This document shows, piece by piece, positions 1 through 8,805 of a stretch of DNA of 64,000 nucleotides. Made by a program: the position numbers and the translations under genes. Below the pieces are notes generated by a model. That model had not been told where the DNA came from. It searched no databases and worked only from the letters and a program-made list of their open reading frames with translations. This stretch comes from Methylobacterium sp. UNC378MF (GTDB taxonomy: Bacteria; Pseudomonadota; Alphaproteobacteria; Rhizobiales; Beijerinckiaceae): NCBI RefSeq assembly GCF_900103195.1, contig NZ_FMWU01000026.1, forward strand, positions 1 through 64,000, in the 5' to 3' direction. Position 1 is the stretch's first letter; the number at the start of each line of letters is the position of its first letter.

Positions 1-647
1 CCCCAGACGGTCTCGATGTAGTTCTTGCCCTGGCTGGCGTTGGCGAGCTTCTTGCGCAGCTTGCAGATGAACACGTCGATGATCTTCAGCTCCGGCTCGT
101 CCATGCCGCCGTAGAGATGGTTGAGGAACATCTCCTTGGTGAGGGTGGTGCCCTTCCGCAGCGAGAGGAGTTCCAGCATCTGGTACTCCTTACCGGTGAG
201 GTGGACCCGGGCGCCGCCGACCTCGACGGTCTTCTGGTCGAGGTTCACGATCAGGTCGCCGGTGGTGATCACCGACTGAGCGTGGCCCTTCGAGCGGCGC
301 ACGATGGCGTGGATGCGCGCCACCAGCTCGTCCTTGTGGAACGGCTTGGTCAGGTAGTCGTCGGCCCCGAAGCCGAGGCCCTTCACCTTGTCCTCGATGC
401 CGGCCATGCCGGACAGGATCAGGATCGGCGTCTTCACCTTGGCCACGCGGAGCGAGCGGAGCACCTCGTAGCCCGACATGTCGGGCAGGTTCAGATCGAG
501 GAGGATGATGTCGTAGTCGTAGAGCTTGCCGAGATCGACACCCTCTTCCCCGAGATCGGTGGTGTAGGTGTTGAAGTTCTCGGACTTGAGCATCAGCTCG
601 ATGCTCTGCGCGGTCGCGCTATCGTCCTCGATCAAAAGTACCCGCAT
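1..647 (-). CDS. ctrA: Cell cycle response regulator CtrA (partial, C-terminus beyond window)
   Basis: OmpR-class response regulator: an N-terminal receiver domain beginning MRVLLIEDDSA, with the phosphoacceptor Asp in the LLDLNLPDMSGYE segment and the conserved Lys in TKPFHKDEL, followed by a winged-helix DNA-binding domain (KEYQMLELLSLRKG, ELKIIDVFICKLRKKL). Reading leftward the frame stays open to base 1. About 215 codons are present against roughly 231-235 for the family, so only the last few residues are missing. CtrA is the essential alphaproteobacterial regulator of replication, division and flagellar genes. It is divergent from fliI, and candidate CtrA half-sites and GANTC sites lie upstream, consistent with autoregulation and CcrM-methylation control as in Caulobacter (inference here). 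The start is the ATG at 645-647. Confidence 0.95.
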   Translation of the reverse strand, partial: MRVLLIEDDSATAQSIELMLKSENFNTYTTDLGEEGVDLGKLYDYDIILLDLNLPDMSGYEVLRSLRVAKVKTPILILSGMAGIEDKVKGLGFGADDYLTKPFHKDELVARIHAIVRRSKGHAQSVITTGDLIVNLDQKTVEVGGARVHLTGKEYQMLELLSLRKGTTLTKEMFLNHLYGGMDEPELKIIDVFICKLRKKLANASQGKNYIETVW

Positions 648-758
648 CGTCGGTCCCCAGCCCCGCCGGCCGCATCAGCGCGCAGACACGTCCCAGCCTT
701 CGCCCGCCACCGGCCTGTGGACGGGCGCTCCGTCGCTCTTGACGTGGAACGCTATGGA

Positions 759-769
759 TTAATCGTTAA
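759..769. promoter_or_regulatory. Paired CtrA-type half-sites (TTAA-N3-TTAA) upstream of ctrA
   Basis: The sequence TTAATCGTTAAC holds two TTAA half-sites separated by 3 bp instead of the usual 7. It lies about 110 bp upstream of the ctrA start in an otherwise GC-rich gap. A GATTC (GANTC, the CcrM methylation target) follows at 778-782 and another lies at 861-865. The rest of the 648-1066 gap between ctrA and fliI shows no gene. Autoregulation is inferred from Caulobacter. Confidence 0.4.
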
Positions 770-1066
770 CAAAACCTGATTCCTGCCCGCAAGCGTCTCG
801 TTCGAAGTTCCGCGAGCTTGACAGGAGAAACCGCGTTCCTCCGGCCCCGCCCTCGGCCCCGATTCCGATCCGCCTCCGTCCAGGCCGCTCGCCCCCTTCG
901 GCGTAAGTACTTCCTCCGTAACGATCCGATCCCCGATGTTGTCCGTGGGACACACCGGTACGACTTCGTCAGGCGCGGCCGTGGCCGCTACCCGGATCGA
1001 GCCGCTACGAGCCCGTGACCGGCAGTGTTAAGGAGGCCGGTAAACGAAGCGTTGAGAGCCAGGCCG

Positions 1067-2419
1067 ATGACACAGGATCCGGCAAGATCCGTTGCTTCCC
1101 TCGCCGCGGCGCGGGCCGCCCTGGAGCGGATCGAGGTGCTGGAGACCTTCGGCCGGGTCGTGGCGATCCGCGGCCTCCTGGTCGAGGTCGCGGGGCCCGT
1201 GGCGGCGATGCGGCTCGGGGGGCGGGTCGATGTCGAGGGCGCCAACGGCCACGGCCTGGTCCCCTGCGAGGTCATCGGCTTCCAGGGCGACCGGGCGCTG
1301 GCCATGCCGTTCGGCTCGCTCGAGGGCGTGCGGCGCGGCTGTCCCGCCTATGTGCGCGACGAATCGGCCGGCGCGATCCGCCCCTCCAACGCCTGGCTCG
1401 GCCGGGTGATCGACGCGCTGGGGCGACCGGTCGATGGACTCGGCGCGCTGCCGCAGGGCGGCGACGTCTATTCCCTGCGCGCGGACCCGCCACCCGCCCA
1501 TGCGCGCACGCGGGTCGGCGGCCCGCTGGATCTCGGCATCCGGTGCATCAATACCTTCCTGACGATGTGCGCCGGCCAGCGCATGGGCATCTTCGCCGGA
1601 TCCGGGGTCGGCAAGTCGGTCCTGCTATCGATGCTGGCCCGCTACACCGCCGCCGACGTGGCGGTCATCGGTCTCGTGGGCGAGCGCGGCCGCGAGGTGC
1701 AGGAATTCCTCCAGGACGATCTCGGCGCTGCCGGCCTGGCGCGCTCGGTCGTGGTGGTGGCGACCTCCGACGAGCCGGCCCTGATGCGCCGGAACGCGGC
1801 CTACGTGACCCTGTCGGTCGCCGAGTATTTCCGCGATCAGGGCGCCAAGGTCCTGTGCATGATCGACTCGATCACGCGCTTCGCCATGGCCCAGCGCGAC
1901 ATCGGCCTCGCCGCCGGCGAACCGCCGACCGCCAAGGGCTACACGCCGACGGTGTTCTCGGAGCTGCCGCGCCTGCTCGAACGGGCCGGTCCCGGCGTGG
2001 GGCAGGGGACGATCTCGGCCCTGTTCACCGTTCTGGTCGAGGGCGACGACCACAACGAGCCCGTGGCCGACGCGGTGCGGGGCATCCTCGACGGCCACAT
2101 CGTCATGGAGCGCGCCATCGCGGAGCGCGGGCGCTACCCGGCGATCAACGTGCTTCGTTCGGTCTCCCGGACCATGCCGCGCTCCTGCGACCCGGCCTAT
2201 CTGCCGGTCGTGCGGCGCGCGCGGCGGGTGTTGTCGACCTACGCCGACATGGAGGAGCTGATCCGCCTCGGCGCCTACCGGGCCGGCTCCTCCCAGGAGG
2301 TGGACGAGGCGGTGGCGCTCATGCCCCATCTTGAGGCTTTTCTGGGGCAGAGTAAGGAAGAAGCAACGTCCATCGGCGATGGTTACGCACGGCTCTCCGA
2401 GATCATCGGCGGGGCGTGA
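1067..2419 (+). CDS. fliI: Flagellum-specific ATP synthase FliI
   Basis: ATPase of the flagellar type III export apparatus, homologous to the F1 beta subunit. It forms a ring at the export gate and unloads substrates from chaperones. The protein is about 450 residues, the usual family length. Walker A is AGSGVGKSV near residue 178, and the Walker B region is KVLCMIDSITRFAMAQRD, followed by the typical PPTAKGYTPTVFSELPRLLERAG segment. The start is taken as the ATG of MTQDPARSV. An in-frame TTG at 1052, behind an AGGAGG at 1031-1036, and a GTG at 1025 are alternatives. It is followed by fliJ on the same strand. Confidence 0.95.
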   Translation: MTQDPARSVASLAAARAALERIEVLETFGRVVAIRGLLVEVAGPVAAMRLGGRVDVEGANGHGLVPCEVIGFQGDRALAMPFGSLEGVRRGCPAYVRDESAGAIRPSNAWLGRVIDALGRPVDGLGALPQGGDVYSLRADPPPAHARTRVGGPLDLGIRCINTFLTMCAGQRMGIFAGSGVGKSVLLSMLARYTAADVAVIGLVGERGREVQEFLQDDLGAAGLARSVVVVATSDEPALMRRNAAYVTLSVAEYFRDQGAKVLCMIDSITRFAMAQRDIGLAAGEPPTAKGYTPTVFSELPRLLERAGPGVGQGTISALFTVLVEGDDHNEPVADAVRGILDGHIVMERAIAERGRYPAINVLRSVSRTMPRSCDPAYLPVVRRARRVLSTYADMEELIRLGAYRAGSSQEVDEAVALMPHLEAFLGQSKEEATSIGDGYARLSEIIGGA

Positions 2420-2568
2420 GCACCATGCGTCGCGGCGGTAACGCTTCGGCGATCCCCATGGTGCATAGGGGGATCCGGGCGGGTCTGCCGTCGGCAGGCT
2501 CGCGCATAGGCTCGGTCCGGGCATGATCCCGGACGCGGCCTCGAGCGTTGCGTGGAGTGAGCGTCCTG

Positions 2569-2976
2569 ATGAAATCGCGTGACACGCTGATCCGCCTGCG
2601 CCGCTTCCAGGTCGATGAGAAGCGCCGGCGCGTGACCCAGATCGAGATGATGATGGCCGATTTCCAGCGCATGGCGGTGGAACTCGATCGCGAGGTCGCC
2701 GTCGAGGAGGCGCGGGCCGGCATCACCGACGTCGGTCACTTCGCCTATCCGACCTATGCCCGGGCGGCGGCGACCCGCCGGGACAACATGATCCAGTCCG
2801 CCCAGGCCCTCGAAGGTCAGCTCGCCGAGGCGAAAGCCGAGCTCGGCGAGGCGTTCGAGGAACTCAAGAAGGTCGAGATCCTGAACGATCGCGAGCGCTC
2901 CGCCGAGCGGGCGGCCGAATCGGCTCGGGATCAGGCCGCCATGGACGGGATCGGCCTGAACCGCGCCCGGGGCTGA
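2569..2976 (+). CDS. fliJ: Flagellar export protein FliJ
   Basis: A 135-residue, highly charged, helical coiled-coil protein beginning MKSRDTLIRLRRFQVDEKRR, the alphaproteobacterial FliJ signature. FliJ is the central stalk of the FliI ATPase and escorts export chaperones. The start is the ATG after a GGAG about 11 bp upstream. An in-frame upstream start at 2548 would add 7 residues. It lies 149 bp downstream of fliI, which supports the call despite the low sequence conservation of the family. Confidence 0.88.
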   Translation: MKSRDTLIRLRRFQVDEKRRRVTQIEMMMADFQRMAVELDREVAVEEARAGITDVGHFAYPTYARAAATRRDNMIQSAQALEGQLAEAKAELGEAFEELKKVEILNDRERSAERAAESARDQAAMDGIGLNRARG

Positions 2977-3119
2977 AGCAAACCGCCGGACCTGCCGTCA
3001 GGTACGCGCGGCACGAAACCGTCACGATCACCTGACAAGGGAAATCGCGGCGGTGCGATGCCGCTTGCAGCGCGTCGCGTGCCGGCGCATCAGGGGCTCT
3101 CCCCAGGGCGTCGGTGTTC

Positions 3120-4187
3120 ATGAAGAAGATCAGCGAGTTCATCTGGCCCATGATCGGCCTCGCGGCCGTCGTGGTATCGGGCTACTTCCTCTACCAGGAA
3201 CTGAAGACGACCTCGCTTTCGGCGATCTGGGCCGCGATCCTGGCAATCCCGCCGCATCGGATCCTGCTGGCGGCGCTCTCGACCCTGGTCGCCTATGCGG
3301 CGCTCGCCTGGTACGACCGGATCGCCCTGCTGCATCTGGGCGTCCGCCACATCTCTTGGCTGTTCGTCTCGCTCTGCTCCTTCACGACCTACGCCCTCTC
3401 GCACAATATCGGCGCCTCGGTCTTCTCCGGTGCCCTGGTCCGCTATCGGGCCTACACGGCCAAGGGCCTGACGGCGGCTCAGGTCGCCGTGCTGGTGGCT
3501 CTCTGTTCCTTCACGTTCTTCCTCGGCACCATCCTGCTCGGCGGCTTCACGCTGGTGGTCGATCCGACTCTGCTGACGCGGCTCGAGGGCAGGCTGCCGG
3601 GCTTCCTCACGGATCCAAAGACGGCGCTGACCGTCGGCATCTGCATGCTGGGCTTCGTCGGCCTGTACGTGATCGGCTCGATCCTGCACCTGCGCCCGCT
3701 GCACATCCGGTCGTTCAAGCTCGAATACCCCCGACCCGGCATCATGGGGCGCCAGCTGCTGGCGGCGCCGCTGGAGCTTCTGGGTGCTGCGGGCATCATC
3801 TACTTCGCCCTGCCGGAGGCGATGAATCCCGGCTTCATTCCGGTCCTGGCGATCTTCCTGGCCTCGTTCTCGGTGGCGCTGGCCTCGCACGCGCCGGGTG
3901 GCCTCGGCGTCTTCGAGATCGTGTTCATCACCGCGATGCACATCACCGACGAGGCGCAGAAGGACGCGATCATCGCGGCGGTGATCATCTTCCGGATCTT
4001 CTATTTCTGGCTCCCGGCGCTGATCTCGGTGATCGTGGTGATCGCCTTCGAGCGCTCTAGGCTGGCCGCGGCGATCGGCTCGGCGGCCCACGGCGCCAAG
4101 CCCGGCCCGGTGCCGGAGCCGCCGGTCATCGTTCCCGGCCTCGACGCCCACGAGATGGAACGCGAGCTCAAACAGAAGGCGATCTGA
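3120..4187 (+). CDS. YbhN/UPF0104-family integral membrane protein (LPG synthase TM-like)
   Basis: A 355-residue polytopic membrane protein with about eight hydrophobic segments. It carries motifs of the lysylphosphatidylglycerol synthase transmembrane (flippase-like) family: YALSHNIGASVFSGALVRYR near residue 100, and SVALASHAPGGLGVFEIVF near 255, where the PGGLGVFE signature is typical. There is no C-terminal aminoacyltransferase domain, so it is not a full MprF. Function is unknown; a role in lipid flipping or transport is only inferred from the fold family. The ATG of MKKISEF is chosen over the GTG two codons earlier. The 211 bp between it and flhA shows no gene. Confidence 0.8.
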   Translation: MKKISEFIWPMIGLAAVVVSGYFLYQELKTTSLSAIWAAILAIPPHRILLAALSTLVAYAALAWYDRIALLHLGVRHISWLFVSLCSFTTYALSHNIGASVFSGALVRYRAYTAKGLTAAQVAVLVALCSFTFFLGTILLGGFTLVVDPTLLTRLEGRLPGFLTDPKTALTVGICMLGFVGLYVIGSILHLRPLHIRSFKLEYPRPGIMGRQLLAAPLELLGAAGIIYFALPEAMNPGFIPVLAIFLASFSVALASHAPGGLGVFEIVFITAMHITDEAQKDAIIAAVIIFRIFYFWLPALISVIVVIAFERSRLAAAIGSAAHGAKPGPVPEPPVIVPGLDAHEMERELKQKAI

Positions 4188-4398
4188 CGCGTCGCGACCC
4201 CGTCTCGGCGGGCGGCGCGAAGCAATCCGGTCCGCGCCCGGGCTTCCGATGGCACGCTGCCCGGCGGTCATTGCGATGCGCCCGGGCCGACGGCCGGACG
4301 CCTGCCGTTCGGTCCGGTGGCCTGAGCGGCGCAGCCCGGCGCGCCTGATTCACAGGATGAGCCGGGACCGGCGCGGGCGTCGCGATTCCTGTCAGCCC

Positions 4399-6555
4399 TC
4401 AGATCGAATTCACCGTCCGGAGCCGCGCGCGCGGGTGGATCTCGGCCTGACTCATCACCGGCGTTTCGCGGCGGAAGCGCTCGATGATCGAGCGCACGAA
4501 GGGCCGCGTCTGAGCGGAGGTCACGAGCACGGGCATCTCGCCCTGGCGCGCCGCCGTCTCAAAGCGGTCACGCACCGCCGTGACGAATTCACTGAGCTTC
4601 GAGGGCTGCATCGCGAGGTAGCGCTCGTCCCGCTCGCCCACGATCGATTCCATGAAAGCCTGCTCCCAGGCCGGCGACAGGGTGATGATCGGCAGCATGC
4701 CGTTCTGGTCCTGATACTGCGCGCAGATCTGCCGCCCCAGGCGGGCGCGGACGTGCTCGACCACGTCGCGGGGGTTCTTCACCCCGCCCGCCACTTCGGC
4801 GATCGCCTCCACGATCGCCCCGAGATCGCGGATCGAGACCCGCTCGGCGAGCAGGAACTGCAGGACCCGCTGGATACCGGTGGTGGAGATCTGCGAGGGC
4901 ACGATCTCCTTGAGCAGGTCGCCGTGCTCCTTGGGCAGCTCGCGCAGCAGCTTCGAGACCTCGACATGGTTGAGCAGTTCGGAGACGTGGGCCTTGATGA
5001 TCTCGGTGAGGTGCGTCGACACGACTGTGGCGGCATCCACCACCGTGTAGCCCTTGAGCTGGGCTTGGTCGCGCAGGGCGGCGTCGATCCACGTTGCCGG
5101 CAGGCCGAAGGTCGGCTCCAGCATGTGCTGGCCGGGCAGCTGGACCTGACCGCCCATCGGGTCCATCGCCATGAATTGGCCCGGAAAGATCCGTCCGGTT
5201 CCGGCCTCGATCTCCTTCACCCGCACCACATAGGCGTTGGCGTCGAGCTGGACGTTGTCGAGGATGCGCACCGACGGCATCACGAAGCCCAGTTCGGCGG
5301 CGAGCTGGCGGCGCAGAGCCTTGATCTGATCGGTGAGCCGATCCTGGCCCTCACCATTGACCAGGGCCAGGAGCGCGTAGCCCATTTCGAGCTTCAAGTC
5401 GTCGAGCTTGAGAAGGTCGGTGACCGTCTCCTCCTTGGCGACGCTCGCCGCAGCCACCGCGGCCGCATCCATCGGGACGCCCTGGGCGTCGAGGGGCGGC
5501 GCCAGCTTGGCGGTCCTGTTGATGCGCCACGCCGCGTAGCCGGCGCCGCCGCCCAGCAGCACGAAGGGCAGCATCGGCATGCCGGGCAGGAGCGCGATCA
5601 GCAGCATCACCGCCGCCGACATGCCCAGCGCCTTGGGATAATGCGCGAGCTGCTTGCCGAGCGCCTTGTCGGCGGCGCCGCGGACGCCGGCCTTGGAGAC
5701 CAGCAGGCCCGCCGCCGTCGAGACGATCAGCGCCGGAACCTGGCTCGCGAGACCGTCGCCGATGGTCAGCAGGGTGTAGCTCTTGGCGGCCTCGCCGAAG
5801 CTCAAGCCCTGCTGGGCCACCCCGATGATGATGCCGCCGACCACGTTGATGAAGGTGATCAACAGGGCCGCCACCGCGTCGCCGCGGACGAATTTCGAGG
5901 CGCCGTCCATGGCGCCGAAGAAGGAGGATTCCTCCTCGAGCGCGGCGCGCCGGGCCTTCGCGGCTTTCTCGTCGATCAGGCCGGCCGAGAGATCGGCGTC
6001 GATGGCCATCTGCTTGCCCGGCATCGCGTCGAGGGTGAAGCGGGCCGCGACCTCGGCGATGCGGCCCGAACCCTTCGTGATCACGACGAAATTCACGATG
6101 ATCAGGATCGCGAATACGATGATCCCGATCACGAAATTGCCGCCCATCACGAAGTGGCCGAAGGCCTCGATGACGTGGCCGGCCGCAGCCGTCCCCTCGT
6201 GGCCATGCCCGAGGATCAGACGGGTCGAGGCGAGGTTGAGGGCGAGCCGCAGCATCGTGGCGATGAGCAGCAGCGTCGGGAAGACGGTGAATTCGAGCGG
6301 ATTGTCGATCGACAGGCCGGTCATCATGATCAGCACCGACATGATGATCGAGACGGCCAGAAGCAGGTCGAGCAGGATCGCCGGCAGCGGAAAGATGAGG
6401 ACCGCCAGAATCCCCAGAACGCCGGTGGCGAACAGCAGATCCGACCGCTTCGACAGCGCGTGGAGATCGCCGCGCGTCGGCAGCGTCAGCTGGCTGAGGA
6501 CCGCTGCCGCCCCCGTCTGTGCCGGCGCGCTCGCCGTCTCTGCCATCGATCCCAC
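4399..6555 (-). CDS. flhA: Flagellar biosynthesis protein FlhA
   Basis: Core membrane protein of the flagellar export gate, 718 residues (family about 690-710). The N-terminal half has about eight membrane segments, including the FHIPEP-region equivalent around DADLSAGLIDEKAAKARRA and the GDGLASQVPALIVSTAAG motif. The C-terminal half is the cytosolic domain that docks export chaperones. It is convergent with the fliI-fliJ side. A CtrA-box candidate lies 62-76 bp upstream of the ATG, matching the class II flagellar regulation known in Caulobacter. Confidence 0.96.
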   Translation of the reverse strand: MGSMAETASAPAQTGAAAVLSQLTLPTRGDLHALSKRSDLLFATGVLGILAVLIFPLPAILLDLLLAVSIIMSVLIMMTGLSIDNPLEFTVFPTLLLIATMLRLALNLASTRLILGHGHEGTAAAGHVIEAFGHFVMGGNFVIGIIVFAILIIVNFVVITKGSGRIAEVAARFTLDAMPGKQMAIDADLSAGLIDEKAAKARRAALEEESSFFGAMDGASKFVRGDAVAALLITFINVVGGIIIGVAQQGLSFGEAAKSYTLLTIGDGLASQVPALIVSTAAGLLVSKAGVRGAADKALGKQLAHYPKALGMSAAVMLLIALLPGMPMLPFVLLGGGAGYAAWRINRTAKLAPPLDAQGVPMDAAAVAAASVAKEETVTDLLKLDDLKLEMGYALLALVNGEGQDRLTDQIKALRRQLAAELGFVMPSVRILDNVQLDANAYVVRVKEIEAGTGRIFPGQFMAMDPMGGQVQLPGQHMLEPTFGLPATWIDAALRDQAQLKGYTVVDAATVVSTHLTEIIKAHVSELLNHVEVSKLLRELPKEHGDLLKEIVPSQISTTGIQRVLQFLLAERVSIRDLGAIVEAIAEVAGGVKNPRDVVEHVRARLGRQICAQYQDQNGMLPIITLSPAWEQAFMESIVGERDERYLAMQPSKLSEFVTAVRDRFETAARQGEMPVLVTSAQTRPFVRSIIERFRRETPVMSQAEIHPRARLRTVNSI

Positions 6556-6616
6556 CCGCTGCCGTTCGCCCGGGACGTGCCTGGGACGTACCCGGCAAGA
6601 TCTGCCGGGTGGATGG

Positions 6617-6631
6617 TTAGCGTAGCGTTAA
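6617..6631 (-). promoter_or_regulatory. Candidate CtrA box upstream of flhA
   Basis: Read toward flhA the sequence is TTAACGCTACGCTAAC, that is TTAA-N7-CTAA. This is one mismatch from the Caulobacter CtrA consensus TTAA-N7-TTAA(C), at exact spacing, and ends 62 bp from the flhA start. Confidence 0.55.
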
Positions 6632-6782
6632 GATGGGCTTGGCGACGTCGGGAACCCGCGCCGCCGCGACCGCTTGACCGGACGGCAGGTGCGCCGATCC
6701 GGGCCCCGACCGCGCCCGGTGCCGGGCCGTCCGCGACGGCGCCATAGAACCGGGCTCCGGCCCACGATTCCGGGAGACGTCG

Positions 6783-7379
6783 ATGGCTGTGCGCGTCCTG
6801 ACCGCCCTGTTCGAGGATTATGAAGCCGCCGCAGGCGCGGTGGACCGGCTGGAGGCCGCCGGGATTCCCCATTCCGAGATCAGCATCATCTCGAACCGCC
6901 CCGATGCCGCGGCTCCGCCGCCGCCGCCCGGCGCTGCGGTCACCCGACCGTCGGACCCGACGGATGGCGCCGGTACCGGGGCCACCGTAGGCACGGTGCT
7001 GGGCGGCGGCGCCGGGTTGCTCGCCGGCCTCGGTCTCCTGGCCATTCCGGGGCTCGGCCCGGTGGTGGCGGCGGGCTGGCTCGTGGCGGCCGTGACCGGG
7101 GCCGGTGTCGGAGCCGCGGCCGGAGGCCTGATCGGCGGCCTGACGGCGGCAGGTCTCAGTGCCGACGAGGCCGAGACCTATGCCGAGGGCGTGCGACGGG
7201 GCGGGACCCTCGTGACGGTGCGGGCCGACGAGTCCCGGGCCGACGGCGTACTGGCCATCCTGGACCATGCGGGATCGATCGACATCGACGAGCGCGCCGA
7301 GGGCTGGCGGGCGCAAGGCTGGACCGGCGGTACGATCGGCCCGGCGGCGGGCGGCCCGGGCCGCGGTTCCGGCCTCTGA
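6783..7379 (+). CDS. General-stress-type protein with N-terminal YflT-like domain and glycine-rich segment
   Basis: A 198-residue protein. Residues 1-40 (MAVRVLTALFEDYEAAAGAV...GIPHSEISIIS) match the start of the YflT/general stress protein family. Residues 65-120 are a glycine/alanine-rich, probably membrane-associating zipper (AGTGATVGTVLGGGAGLLAG and onward). Residues 125-165 (EAETYAEGVRRGGTLVTVRA) resemble the second half of the same fold. No catalytic residues are visible. The precise function is unknown; such proteins are usually stress-induced. It is single and monocistronic, ending at a strong hairpin shared with kpsE. Confidence 0.72.
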   Translation: MAVRVLTALFEDYEAAAGAVDRLEAAGIPHSEISIISNRPDAAAPPPPPGAAVTRPSDPTDGAGTGATVGTVLGGGAGLLAGLGLLAIPGLGPVVAAGWLVAAVTGAGVGAAAGGLIGGLTAAGLSADEAETYAEGVRRGGTLVTVRADESRADGVLAILDHAGSIDIDERAEGWRAQGWTGGTIGPAAGGPGRGSGL

Positions 7380-7386
7380 CACGGGA

Positions 7387-7408
7387 CTGCCCCATCATAA
7401 TGGGGCAG
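7387..7408. terminator. Bidirectional hairpin between convergent genes
   Basis: A perfect 9-bp stem, CTGCCCCAT/ATGGGGCAG, with a CATA loop. It sits 7 bp after the stress-protein stop and 17 bp from the kpsE stop on the other strand. There is no clear T-run. Confidence 0.6.
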
Positions 7409-7424
7409 CCGCGCGTGACGGGTG

Positions 7425-8666
7425 TCAGCTCATCATCTTCCGGGCGAACATCGCGGCTCCGAACAGGAGGCCTGCGCCCGCGGTGATCAGGCCGATCATC
7501 AGGAGCCGCCGCGGCTCGGTGGAGGATTCCGCCTTTACGGGCTCGACGATCGGGCTGAAGAACTCGATCTGCCGGGCCGCGATGATCCGGGCCCGCTCGT
7601 GGGCGGTCAGAACCTGCTGGTAATACTTCTCGGCATTCTTCCGATCGTTCTCCAGGATCTCGAACCGCGTCAGCGCATCCGAGAGCCGGCGCTTCTGGTC
7701 CGGATCCTGGCTGGCGGATTGCCGCTCGATCTGGGCGATGTTCTCGTCGATATCCTTGAGCTGCTGTTTGATATCGACGATCCGGCGCGCATCGGGGCCG
7801 AGGTCGCGCTGCCCGATCGCGAGCTGGAGCGCGAGGTTGATGCGCGAGGCCCGCATTTCAGCGATCATCTTGACGTTGATGTCGTTCGTCTTCTGCGCGT
7901 CGAGCACGCCTTCGCGGTTGCGCAGATCGCGCGTCGCGAGGCGGATCTTGGTCATGCGCTCCTGGGCGAGCTGGAGTTCGCGCGTGCTCTCGGCGACGGC
8001 ATCCTCGCGCGACTTGATGCTGAGGTCGTTCACCTTGCGCTCGGCCTCCTTCATGATGGCCTTGGCGATGGCGAGGGATTCTTCCGGGTCGAAGGCCTCG
8101 ACCTCGACCGACATGATGCCGGAGCCGGCCTCGACCTCGACGCCCACGCGGCGCTTCCAGTAGCGCAGGAACTTCTCGATCGGCTTCTCGGGGTCGAACC
8201 GCGAGAAATAATCGACCGAATCCTTGCTGAACCACGCGCGCAGCGGCAGCTGCGCCTCGAGGATCTCGATCATCGGCCGGCTCAGGATGAACTCGCGCGT
8301 GATCAGCGTGTCCTGCGCCACCATCTGATTCGCCATGCCGGAGTTGGTCCCGCCGGTCTCCGAGGAGCCCTTGTCGGAGGCTCCGAGAGCCGGGCGGATC
8401 GCGAACCGCGCCTCGGTGACGTAGCGGTCCGAGGCGATCAGGCCGTAATAGGCCGCCCCGGCCAGCGTCGGCAGCAAGAAGCAGATCACGAACAGGATCG
8501 GGATCCAGGGATCGTTCTTTACGTCGGCCTGATAGGACCGGATGCCCTTCTTGCGGTCAGCGAAGCGCGACATGCGCGCGATCTGCCGCAGCGACTCGCT
8601 GATCGCCTGCTGGCGGTCGGCGGGCGTGACCGGCTGCCCCTCGGCCTTCCGGATCTCCATGTTCAT
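7425..8666 (-). CDS. Capsule/polysaccharide export inner-membrane protein (KpsE/BexC/CtrB family)
   Basis: A 413-residue polysaccharide co-polymerase (PCP-3 type). A cytoplasmic N-terminus is followed by a membrane segment near residues 53-75 (PWIPILFVICFLLPTLAGAA), a long periplasmic coiled coil (about 190-350, rich in E, R, K, Q), and a C-terminal membrane segment (LLMIGLITAGAGLLFGAAMF) ending shortly before the stop. KpsE couples the inner-membrane ABC exporter KpsMT to the outer-membrane channel. It lies 139 bp downstream of kpsT on the same strand, presumably in one operon. No kpsM or kpsD homologue is in the window. Confidence 0.88.
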   Translation of the reverse strand: MNMEIRKAEGQPVTPADRQQAISESLRQIARMSRFADRKKGIRSYQADVKNDPWIPILFVICFLLPTLAGAAYYGLIASDRYVTEARFAIRPALGASDKGSSETGGTNSGMANQMVAQDTLITREFILSRPMIEILEAQLPLRAWFSKDSVDYFSRFDPEKPIEKFLRYWKRRVGVEVEAGSGIMSVEVEAFDPEESLAIAKAIMKEAERKVNDLSIKSREDAVAESTRELQLAQERMTKIRLATRDLRNREGVLDAQKTNDINVKMIAEMRASRINLALQLAIGQRDLGPDARRIVDIKQQLKDIDENIAQIERQSASQDPDQKRRLSDALTRFEILENDRKNAEKYYQQVLTAHERARIIAARQIEFFSPIVEPVKAESSTEPRRLLMIGLITAGAGLLFGAAMFARKMMS

Positions 8667-8805
8667 GGCCTGATTCCCGGCTTCACCGGCTCCGAAGATC
8701 GATCCGTCACCGGGATCTCGACCGCGCCGCGCGGCGCGCGCCGATCGCCTCTCGCATGCCGAGGCGGCAAAAGCATGTCGTCTGGGACTGGTCGGCGCCG
8801 CACGC

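Noticed and set aside
6651..6675. GGAAC-N16-GCTT as an EcfG (stress sigma) promoter for the stress-type protein
   Set aside because: The -10 element deviates from CGTT, and it is over 100 bp from the gene start.
4249..6747. An 832-codon plus-strand frame antisense to flhA
   Set aside because: Composition typical of a GC-bias shadow, while the opposite strand is clearly FlhA.
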